DNA of 24,941 nt from Priapulus caudatus (lineage: Eukaryota; Priapulida; Priapulimorpha; Priapulimorphida; Priapulidae). This document shows, one piece after another, positions 1 through 8,550 of this stretch; position 1 is the stretch's first letter; every line of letters begins with the position of its first letter. The stretch is taken from assembly GCF_000485595.1 (NCBI RefSeq), contig NW_014577137.1, positions 62,728-87,668 of the forward strand. Reading direction: 5' to 3'. A program made the translations under genes and the position numbers. The notes under the pieces are model-generated. The model was not told the origin of the DNA. It searched no databases and saw nothing but the letters and a program-made list of their open reading frames with translations.

Positions 1-27
1 TTACTCAGCGCGTGTATATGTGGGCAG

Positions 28-3000
28 GTCGGTAAGAAGTACACGGTGAGTAACACGACGGCAGCGTACGCGTCGGCGACGGGACTTTGGGACCCGCTGC
101 TGCGCATCGCTCTCACCGAGGACCCGGCGACGCGCCGCCTCACCCAGCAGATCCTTCACGCTCTCATCGACCGCCACAAGAACAACGACAAGTTTGCCAC
201 GCCCAGGTATGTCGGTACGCTCACGCACGCACGCACGCACGCACGCACACACGTACACGCACACTCGTGCACACCTGCACACCTGCAGGCACACACGCAC
301 GCACGCTAGTCATGCACGCATTAATAGACGCTCGCAATGTCTAGTGTTACTCACGTAGACATTACTAAAATAAGCAATGTCTTACACATTTATTTCCTGT
401 TCTATTGGTTGTACATTGTTGTGTGATCTGTGAGGAATTTGATCTTACCGTAGGAACAATCAAACGCATTGTTAATATTTGATGCATCTGTGTAAGGACA
501 TTGTTTCATCATAACCTCCATCCTCCTGGTGGTATGATACGTGGTACACAAGCCCTTATTTTTTCCACAGCATCGTTGAAGACATTGAAGATTTTGGGCT
601 GAGTCGTGATAAATGCTCCCGCCCGGACTACATGTTCATGAAGAAGGTGAGAGCGCCCCCCTCTATCAAACTTCTTTTACCTATACTGCAATTGAAGCTT
701 GGAACTCTCTACCACAGCAAGTTAGAACAAATTCTGCTTATTCTAGTTTTAAGTATAGTGTAAAGAAATGTCTGATGGAAAAGGTAGAAACATTAGAGGC
801 AGAGGAGTATGATTTTCGCTAAAAGAATTTGGTTGAAATTAGGCATAAGAAAAGTTTGTATCGTGTTATGAGAATGTACCCATTGTATGACCGGTTAAAA
901 TTATGCTATGTATTGTATATGATGGATAATTGCCTAATTAAATAAATAAAAATAAAAAATCTTAACTGGCGCACCTGTGCACTCACACAACACGACGTTA
1001 CTTCCTTGTGGGCCGCACACGGATATTCGGCACCGTGCGCGTCTGATCGCACACTTGTCATCTCTCCCTTCTCCAGCGTTCCTCTACTGTTCTTCTTCTG
1101 TATGACAGAGAGTTCCTCTACTGTTCTTCTCCACCATGGCAGAGAGTTCCTCTACTGTTCTTCTACTGTTCCTCTACGGTTCCTCTTATGTTCTTCTACT
1201 GTTCTTCTACTGTTCCTCTACTGTTCCTCTTATGTTCTTCTACTGTTTCTCTACTGTTCCTCTTATGTTCTTCTACTGTTCTTCTACTGTTCCTCTACTG
1301 TTCTTTTACTGTTCCTCTACTATTCTTCTCCACCATGGCAGAGAGTTCCTCTACTGTTCTTCTACTGTTCCTCTACTGTTCTTCTACTGTTCTTCTACTG
1401 TTCCTCTACTGTTCTTCTACTGTTCTTCTATTGTTCCTCTACTATTCTTCTCTAGCACGGCGGAGAGTTCCTCTACTGTTGCTACGACAGCTTGCTGAAG
1501 TCGAACAACGAGCTGGACAACTTCAGCGCCATCTATCAGACGCTCGCGCTGCTCGCCGTAGAGTTCCAACACGACGAGCTGCTCATCGAGTTCCTGAGGA
1601 TCGCCTTCAGCCTGCAGGTAGCACGCGCACACCAGGTGGCGCTCACCTCCTCGCCTTTAGTCTCCACCAGGTGGCGCTCACCTCTCCTTTAGTCTCCACC
1701 AGGTGGCGCTTACCTTCAGTATCCAGGTAGCGCGTGCACAGCAGGTGGCGCTCACCTCCTCGCCTCCTGCCTCCACAAGGTGGCGCTCTCCTCCTCGCCT
1801 CTAGTCTCCACCAGATGGCGCTCACCTACTCGCCTTCAGCCTGCAGGTAGCATGTGCACACCCCGTGTGATCTCGTGGTTGTGATGGTGATCTCGTGTGA
1901 GGGCCACGTCGTCACGACGACCGCTGACGTCGTCTGCGTGTTGTGTTGCAGGAGCTGGCGCAGGAGAGCCACTCGTGGGTCGTTAGCATGCAGAACACGG
2001 GCGCGGTGCTACACGGCATCATTGCCAGCTACCTGAGTCTCATCACCAAGCTCATCGGTCTGTCGGCGCCGATCACATACGTCGAGGAGGTGAGAACGGT
2101 TGTTGGCGGGCGCGGGTTCAGGGTTCCCGACGATCGATCGTCCGCGTTACGTCATACATTGTATCGTGATATCTACCGTATCCTTCAGCGCATGTATCTG
2201 TATTTGAATTACGTGCAATACGTTAATTACGAGGATGTTAGGTGTGATTTTTCATTCTCGTAACTTTACGATGTTTCTCTGAGATAAGAAAGTTAATGTT
2301 AAGTCTTATTTTGTTTCTGACAGTGGGCCCCGGGCTCACACGCCCTATCATGTACACCCTGCCAGCTAGGTGCTACTGCTTACACTGACATCCCAGTGTT
2401 TCTGTACCCAGCCCAGTCCCAGTCCCACTCTAGGCTTTGTCTGCTGCACACTTGCATCTTGCTATTCAACCATTATACGCCCACACACCTTTGCTCTACC
2501 CTCTAGCAGCTGCAAAGTGTGGTCTGCAGATGTTATGCATTAGAATGAGTTGTTATGCATGTGCACAGCAAGTGTGGTTACCCACACGTAAGATTGATTT
2601 CCCTGTTAGCTAGATACGTATAAATGGAGGGGTTCTTAGTTGGGAGAAAGGAAAAACGGACGAGAGTGTGCGGGTCACGCAGATGCGTGCCTCTGTGCGC
2701 ACGCACGGGGGTGCGGCTTTTGAGAAAAACAATAATACTATTTGCTAAACACAACTGCTTGGACTTTGGAGTTTCCCTTCTTCATCTCCACAACAAATCC
2801 ACTTTGCAACTGGTAACGTCACCTCTTCGTTACACAGCTAACAATCTTCTCTCGCTATATTTTCTAGGTTATTGAGAGCAGGAGGAAGTCGGCTCCCTAC
2901 CTTCTACCTGACTTTGTGTTTGGCGACGAAAATGCGGATGCTAGGTAAGGCATCGCTGAAGCGCAGTGAAGGCTGCCTGTGTGTGTCTATTACCCCAACC

Positions 3001-5468
3001 CTGCGCCCCCACACTGACACGCCAGCACCAGCACCATTGCCACCACCACCACTGTCGCCGCCACTGCTGCCACCACCACCACCACCACCACCACCACCAC
3101 CGCCGCCACTACCACCCAGCCACTACCACTGCTGCCACTGTCATTACTGCTGTTACTGCTACATCTGTAGTCACCACCACTGTCGTAAGCTCTGCCTGTC
3201 AATTAAACATGCTGTGATGTTTACGCCATGTCGCGTACCCTGCAGTGTGCCGAATCCACTGGATGTGAAGGAAGATCTACTGTTCAAGCAGAGCGTGATG
3301 GTGGCAGCCTTGAAGCAGCATGGACACGACACTACGCGCTTGTCCATCCCGTACACCCAGAACGCTGTCGGTATGTGCATGCACGCCCTTCATAGCTCAT
3401 TCTGGTCTTATTGCCGTTAATACACTGAGGCAAACAATGTAGATGCAATGTCGTCCGGTCTAGTCGTGCTTCACTTAGTCTCCCGCAACGACTGATGCTT
3501 GATTAGTAGATTATTATATGCTTGATTATATAGGATACGTCAATGTACCTTGCCCTGAATTGTTGCACTTTAAACTCTCAGTATTTGCCACTAGTTGAGA
3601 GAGATGAGGTCAAAGTGACTATCCCCAATGAGTAGGCAGGTATCATTGTTGGCCAGCATGAAGTGTAATGGTGTTCTTGTAATTCTTGTAATGCTTACAC
3701 ACTAGCGTTGTGATGTTGATATTTAGATAGCCTTAATAAGGCTCGCAGCATGAGTGACATCAAGTCCATAAGCCTGACTGATGCCGACAGCGCCCACTCT
3801 TCTCCTGGAATCATTCGGGTAGGTTACTGAGAATGATTTCAAAACCAATTGTCGACCTTACTTGTACAACCATTTGTTGGTTGTTGATTTTTGCCTCACA
3901 GTTTGTGAACATATGTTAGTGAGCATCGAAAATCAAACAGAGACATCATTGTAAAACGTTGCCCAATTGGTTTTTTTTATTAATTGCTTTCATGTTGTTT
4001 GGTATGCATTGACAGGAGTACATATAGCCTCGTTTGAAATTCATGAAATCATGGCTAGTAAATGTGTTCCAGAAGAGATGTTCACCAATGATATGGAAAA
4101 AATTATGTTATAATTGAATTCTTCAACTTCCTTTTTTTCAGAAAAATCCAGAAGAAGATATCACGTTTGAGTCACTGAAAATGATAATGTGTAAGTACAC
4201 TGACATATATGCACACATATACATATATATATATATATATACGTGCCCCAATATGAATCATCGCATACCTATTGTTTGAAATTGGATGTACTTAATTCCT
4301 AAACAAAATGTTGATGCAAAACAATTGGAATCAATGAAATCCTTTTTCTCTCTTTCTACTACTGTACGTTTCATGAATTTAAAATTTATTGTAACAGTAT
4401 GTATATATGGATAATTACCTAATTAAATAAATAAATAAATAAATATGATGGCTGTGAAATTTGTCGTCTTTGCACCTTGCAGTTGAGTCACCAGAGAAGG
4501 CAAAGGCCTTGGAGGAGGAGCGACAGCGGAGGATCGTCGAGACGTTCCGAACAGCACCCTTTGAGGACATCGTCGCCAGGTCAGAGGCAAAGGTAATATA
4601 ACGCAACATCCTTCATATCCGGCTCATGAGAACGCGGCGTCGAAACCCCATCGAACACCCCGTCGCGGCCTCAGAGTTTTAGACGCGTGACCGTTACATG
4701 TTTTTCTGCCAATTCTAACTCGTCTGTCGGTTCTAAGACTACATATACCATGCACCCACCTGCTGAAATAATTCCGACCGAGATAGATTGTTTCTGTACT
4801 GGTTATAGCTACATGCACGCTGCAATACCAAACTCACGTGCTTTGTGTGTGCACTTGTTAGCTAACTACATGTACATTACCATAGCAAACTAATTCGCGC
4901 TTTGTTTCCATACTGGTTAGCCAGCTACGTGCACACTACCATACAAAACTCACACATGGTAATTATTTCTGTACTGGTTAGCCAGCTACGTGCAAACTAC
5001 CATACCAAACTCACACATGGTAATTATTTCTGTACTGGTGAGCCAGCTACATGTACACTACCATACCAAACTCACACCTGAAATAATATATGCCTAGCTA
5101 TGGACTTACCCTGGGTTAGATCATTTCCGAAACAAACCTTCTAATTATTTTTTCTTCGTTCTTAACGGCGATCACGCACCGATCGCCGGATCCGACGCGA
5201 CGGGTCTTCGTGATTTGCTGACATCCACTTAATTACTCATTAACTTTATAATTAACACTACATTACTATAATTAACAATACCACTGTGTTGCAGACACAG
5301 CAGATCCACGACCGTCTGGGTGAGATCCTCAGTAAGATCCAGCTGGCGCCGATCGAATCTCAGGCGATTGACCGCAGCAGCCAGGACAGTCTGGACCTCA
5401 TCGAGAGCGTGACCACTGACCAGCAGCCCGTCTACGAGATGACCTATCCGGAGCTGTTTGTCTACTAG
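28..5468 (+). CDS. EFR3: EFR3 homologue (C-terminal half, 10 exons, 5'-partial)
   Basis: EFR3 is a palmitoylated peripheral plasma-membrane scaffold of ARM/HEAT-like helices. It recruits PI4-kinase III alpha with TTC7 and FAM126 to make PI4P. Exons read here: 28-206, 571-646, 1456-1617, 1952-2089, 2868-2944, 3246-3370, 3727-3818, 4142-4190, 4483-4592, 5295-5468. All have AG/GT borders and compatible phases, giving about 393 residues and a stop at 5466-5468. Recognisable segments, compared with EFR3A/B from memory, are LLRIALTEDPATRR and ILHALIDRH in the first exon, VIESRRKSAPYLLPD, RLSIPYTQ, FRTAPFEDIVARSEAK, and the terminal PVYEMTYPELFVY, which matches the conserved EFR3 C-terminus. The family is about 820 residues long, so the N-terminal half with its palmitoylated cysteines lies upstream. 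The first exon probably starts after the AG at 26-27; it might instead run to the window edge. The gene converges on TBPL1. Confidence 0.93.
650..957 (+). mobile_element. LINE 3' end, 5'-truncated, in an EFR3 intron
   Basis: The fragment encodes the extreme C-terminus of a non-LTR retrotransposon reverse transcriptase. The motif FTYTAIEAWNSLPQQVR followed by FKYSVKKCL is the usual AxxxWNSLPxxVR...Fkxxlk tail of jockey/CR1-like ORF2 proteins. It stops at 820-822, then has about 130 bp of 3' UTR and an A-rich TAAATAAA-type tail. It begins within a few bases of the EFR3 donor at 647, in the same orientation as the gene but in a different frame. No target-site duplication is obvious. The family is recognised by motif only; the clade is uncertain. 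Confidence 0.75.
1070..1455 (+). repeat. Tandem array built on an 11-bp TGTTCYTCTAC unit
   Basis: The array is made of TGTTCTTCTAC and TGTTCCTCTAC units. Longer blocks at 1094-1125, 1126-1159 and 1325-1358 carry a copy of the neighbouring EFR3 exon start. It fills the end of the intron up to the EFR3 acceptor and supplies its pyrimidine tract. All long open frames here are by-products of the repeat, because its period leaves no stop codons. Confidence 0.9.
1456..1617 (+). CDS. EFR3: EFR3 exon flanked by boundary-derived tandem arrays
   Basis: This 54-codon, phase 0-0 exon begins HGGEFLYCCYDS and ends IEFLRIAFSLQ, aligning with the helical stretch of EFR3 that reads LYTSLALITIELANEE in human. 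Its acceptor is CTCTAG at 1450-1455 and its donor is CTGCAG/GTAGCA at 1612-1623. Imperfect copies of the acceptor region lie upstream (1094-1359) and a perfect copy of the donor region lies downstream (1830-1852), so both splice sites have nearby look-alikes. The exon itself is intact. Confidence 0.92.
1618..1852 (+). repeat. ~35-bp minisatellite after the EFR3 exon
   Basis: Imperfect units contain CCACCAGGTGGCGCTCACCT, separated by variants of CTCGCCTTTAGTCT. The array ends with a 23-bp perfect copy (1830-1852) of the EFR3 exon end plus donor found at 1601-1623. Several units also carry a CAG/GTGGCG donor-like string. Confidence 0.85.
2090..2867. other. EFR3 intron, no feature recognised
   Basis: This intron separates the exon ending at 2089 from the one starting at 2868. 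The open frames here are short and match nothing I know. I see no inverted repeats or RNA gene. The acceptor TTTTCTAG at 2860-2867 is normal. Confidence 0.6.
3065..3120 (+). repeat. (CCA)n microsatellite
   Basis: A CCA/CCG trinucleotide run lies in an EFR3 intron (2945-3245). It produces artificial poly-Pro, poly-His and poly-Val frames in the three readings. Confidence 0.85.
4210..4242. repeat. (TA)n microsatellite
   Basis: This is an AT dinucleotide run just downstream of the short EFR3 exon at 4142-4190. Confidence 0.8.
4385..4446 (+). mobile_element. Second copy of the LINE 3' tail
   Basis: The segment GGATAATTACCTAATTAAAT plus a TAAA-repeat tail matches the terminal part of the 650-957 element (GGATAATTGCCTAATTAAAT plus TAAA tail). 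The preceding bases (gtatgtatatat versus gtattgtatatgat) also match. It is a very short 5'-truncated insertion ending about 37 bp upstream of the EFR3 exon at 4483. Confidence 0.6.
4797..5092. repeat. ~61-bp tandem repeat in the last EFR3 intron
   Basis: Units start with TACTGGTTAGCCAGCTACGT and contain ACTACCATACCAAACTCACA. The clean units start at 4911, 4972 and 5033, exactly 61 bp apart. More diverged copies extend back to about 4797. Confidence 0.85.
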
Positions 5469-5970
5469 CGTGTCCCTGTCGCATGCGCGTCTGTAGAGGC
5501 GGTCACGAGGCTCGTGTGGCGCGTGCAGCAGCAGCAGGCGTTCAGCAGCAGGTCTGCGATGGAGGTGCGATCGGGCAGGTTTAGCTATGATCAGTCTCTT
5601 GTTGTCGGCCATATTGCCGTTAGGAAATTGTATAGGCGTATATTAACGTGTTAAAGTAGTTCTATGATCGTGTTTCCAGCCTATTCGAAGTGGTTACACT
5701 ATGAACATGTAGAACGTGTATACATGTATAGTAGCTTAAGCAAGGTTATACTTCTATATGTTAACGTTATGATAACAAGATAAGGGATGTGTTTGAGCAG
5801 GTGTGCATGCAGCTATGCAGGCAGCTATGCCTTGTGGCTAGTCGAGTGGAAATAAAGTAGTTTGCTTAAAGGTTATATATTTAAAGTTAAGTTGTTGCTG
5901 GTGGACAGAGAAAGCATTAGAAGAGGACCTCCACCTTGTTATAGTTAATAAATGTGTTTATATAAGTGTT
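5469..5970 (+). other. EFR3: EFR3 3' UTR with poly(A) signals
   Basis: This is non-coding sequence after the EFR3 stop. AATAAA occurs at 5851-5856 and again at 5947-5952. The second is followed by a GT-rich stretch (tgtgtttatataagtg), as expected for a cleavage site. The exact transcript end cannot be fixed from sequence alone. Confidence 0.5.
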
Positions 5971-6591
5971 TTAATGTTAATATTTGATCAGAGCTTTTAA
6001 CGTAGTGTGTACATTATATTAACATTATATTAATGCTCCCACGCGATTTCCGATTCTATTTCATAATATCTGTGATGTTATAGTGCAGGTTATACGTTAG
6101 GCATTTCAACGTTTTATCATGGGAGGACTAGGTTGCCTCAGCTGTGTTCGTCATCATGTATGTCAATGTTATCGAAGCATCAGTGTTTAAGGTATTGCAC
6201 TGTAAGTGTTTGAACCAGCGGACAGCCGTTTTAGTTTCGTGTCAGAATATTTATCTCAAATCTGAACTTGTCATCAGTATTATTACATAGGATAGCAGAT
6301 TGTTTATTGGGTAACTATTCAACCTGAACAACATCATGCTTATAAACCTGGTTATTGAAGAAATAATGTTTTTTGTTGAATAATTTTTTAGTCAGGTGAG
6401 TGACGAGGTATCGAAGAATACTTGTGATAGTGTACAAATGTAGGAGCGCTTCTAGAAAATTCCTACAATGGCAATTATATTACAACAGTCCAGATGGTGA
6501 AATTTTGACTCTAGACACATTTACACTTCTATCGAGAGTTTTATGAAGTAATTGATCATGACCTCATCGCACTTTATCAACTTATTGGTTA
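5971..6591. other. Gene-free convergent intergenic stretch
   Basis: This AT-rich sequence lies between the end of EFR3 and the region that may hold transposon remains. I see no ORF worth naming, RNA gene or clear repeat. Confidence 0.5.
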
Positions 6592-6943
6592 TTAAGAAGT
6601 TTCACCGACCCCTTGTATGCAGGTAAATTTGAGCCTTGATTGCAAAGTGAAACCCATCGCAGGTTGGAAGAATCGAATCCGTAATCCTGTGTAAGCTAGG
6701 TTAATAATTTCATTATTTGTGAGAAAAAAAACAGGTAAAATCCAAACAGCTGCATTGGAATAAAACACAGTTTTATTCCTCAGGAATGACATTTGGTAAT
6801 CGCGGAGAATGATCGCCCTGACTGCTCTTCGCACCACTATAAACATTTGTCGCCTTCTCGCACCAACTCGCATTCCTTGGGTTTTACATCGCATTGTTTG
6901 GCTGGCATCTCTCTCTCCGGGTTATAGCACTGGTGCCTGCCAT

Positions 6944-7335
6944 CTACACGACGCTGCACAAAACTTTTAGAGCTATCCGTGCATAGGTGGTACGGGATGG
7001 GTATAGAGCTGATAGGGGAATAGTGATAAATTTCCTCACCGTGGGGGCAACGTTGCCGTAAGTAGTGGTGATCACCGATTGCACTCTGCTGATCAATTGC
7101 TCCAATGCTCCTGGCCTGAACCGACGCTCGTTATCACACACCGCAGCTGAACTAGAGCAAGCAGTTGGATCCAGCCACTGGTACTATAGTCGCGCAAGTG
7201 TCCTTTGGCATTAAACGTTAATTTTACATCTCGTGTCGCGGTGCAAGTGGGTGCCATCCACGACGATAAATCTAAACTCACTGCAGTCATCTCGCTTCCT
7301 AGATGCTGCAATGTGTTGCTGAGTAATTGTGAATC
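6944..7335 (-). pseudogene. Possible decayed PIF/Harbinger-like transposase fragment
   Basis: On the - strand one frame reads FRFIVVDGTH (about 7290-7245), then two in-frame stops, then VCDNERRFRPG (about 7144-7110). The spacing and the pair of motifs resemble the DDE_Tnp_4 transposases (HARBI1-like), which have IDGTH followed by VCD..xRF...PGS.HD. Catalytic residues further on could not be traced, and no terminal repeats or TWA target duplication were found. This is a pattern-based suggestion only; chance similarity in non-coding sequence remains quite possible. Confidence 0.3.
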
Positions 7336-7513
7336 TTCGGCTGGCTACATTTACTTCAGATCCACTCGTCGTGAAGAGAAGGGGCGATTACATCGATATG
7401 TGATCATGAAAACAGCTCAACATATAATAGTTTCTATGAGAAAATTACAAGAACTACATGGCATATACAGAGAACTACGTAATGTGTTTGATGACGACGT
7501 GTTATGTGAATGA

Positions 7514-8445
7514 AGCTAGATATATCGTGACAAGTATTCATTCGTACAAACTTCTTAAAAACTGTCCGTGCAAATTTACAGTGTATAAATGATAGAAAAT
7601 GTGATGAGACGCATGCTAAAGAACTCTTTAAAATGGAGGAGATTCAAACATGCATGCGTAAACACACGCACGCCCTGTATGTATGCACACATGCATGCAC
7701 ACGCACACACTTGCACTTTTACACTCTTACAGATTAACACGTGAAAATGTTCTGGCAAACAAATTTTTGTCATAACAGTTAAACTTTTCTCAAACATTTC
7801 TGAATTGCTCTGCTAGATGGCAGCATCGTATTACAGAGTGCAAAACCTGCAGAGTACAACGCACATCTCAACTCCCCCTCCCCCCCCCATTATTTCGAGC
7901 GCTTATTTCAGCAAGCCACTCAGGAAAATATGAAATGCAGCAATAGCAAATGCAGTTGCGTGCACCGTTTCCTTGCTCGAATCTACCTCTGTACATGCTT
8001 TTCTGTGCTTGAAACGCCAACCTATAACTAGGTCCACACAATCTGCACGCGCTATACTGCGCACAGGACATCTAAACATACCCCGGTCCACAAAATCTCT
8101 ACATGCTTCCCTACACGTGGGCACTCCACCTGCTTTTGCCACGGACTCTGCCGAGGCAACATAAATGGTGGCGGGTTGCAAGTGTGAACCCACACTGAGA
8201 GTGGCGAGAAAATCCGTTCACAGGTCCGTGCACAAGGATAATGGACGAGAGAGATCGAATCGATGCCAGTCTATGTCATCCATGTTCGAGAAGCTTCGGC
8301 GAACGCGGATGGTGCACGGTCGGTGCACGCCAAGACCAACGAAGCGATCCACCTGCATGCATGCGTGACTCTAACAGCAAGACGCCAAACATTCGTCACC
8401 AATGTTTGCCCACTTACAAGTACGACTTGTTCACAATTGTCAGGC
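7514..8445. other. Probable TBPL1 downstream region; CA-rich and unassigned
   Basis: The region contains short CA/ACGC runs (7660-7720), a poly-C run near 7878, and a pair of imperfect direct repeats around GGTCCACA (8031 and 8085). Open frames of 60-97 codons occur on both strands, but none shows a domain or matches a family I know. Part may be TBPL1 3' UTR; no clear AATAAA on the - strand was found. Confidence 0.4.
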
Positions 8446-8455
8446 TCAGGGGCAC

Positions 8456-8535
<80 letters not shown>

Positions 8536-8542
8536 GGCACGG
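8446..8542. repeat. (GCTCAG)~13 hexanucleotide repeat
   Basis: About thirteen perfect GCTCAG units are flanked on both sides by CTCAGGGGCACGG. On the - strand they follow the TBPL1 stop (8551-8553) by 8 bases, so they lie at the very start of the TBPL1 3' UTR. Long plus-strand AQAQ frames are by-products of the repeat. Confidence 0.92.
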
Positions 8543-8550
8543 CGCTGCTG

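Noticed and set aside
1006-1730. Long plus-strand frames rich in Ser/Phe/Tyr/Cys
   Set aside because: They are translations of the 11-bp TGTTCYTCTAC array; all three frames stay open for the same reason.
1070-5092. Regular repeats considered as a CRISPR array
   Set aside because: The units are contiguous with no unique spacers and lie in introns of an animal gene.
5229-5612. 127-codon minus-strand frame
   Set aside because: Antisense of the last EFR3 exon, whose plus-strand product matches the conserved C-terminus.
7205-7513. 102-codon plus-strand frame
   Set aside because: No recognisable domain, no splice or promoter context, and it overlaps the possible minus-strand transposase remnant.
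7903-8193. 96-codon minus-strand frame downstream of TBPL1
   Set aside because: No family resemblance and no upstream promoter; overlapping plus frames are equally long.
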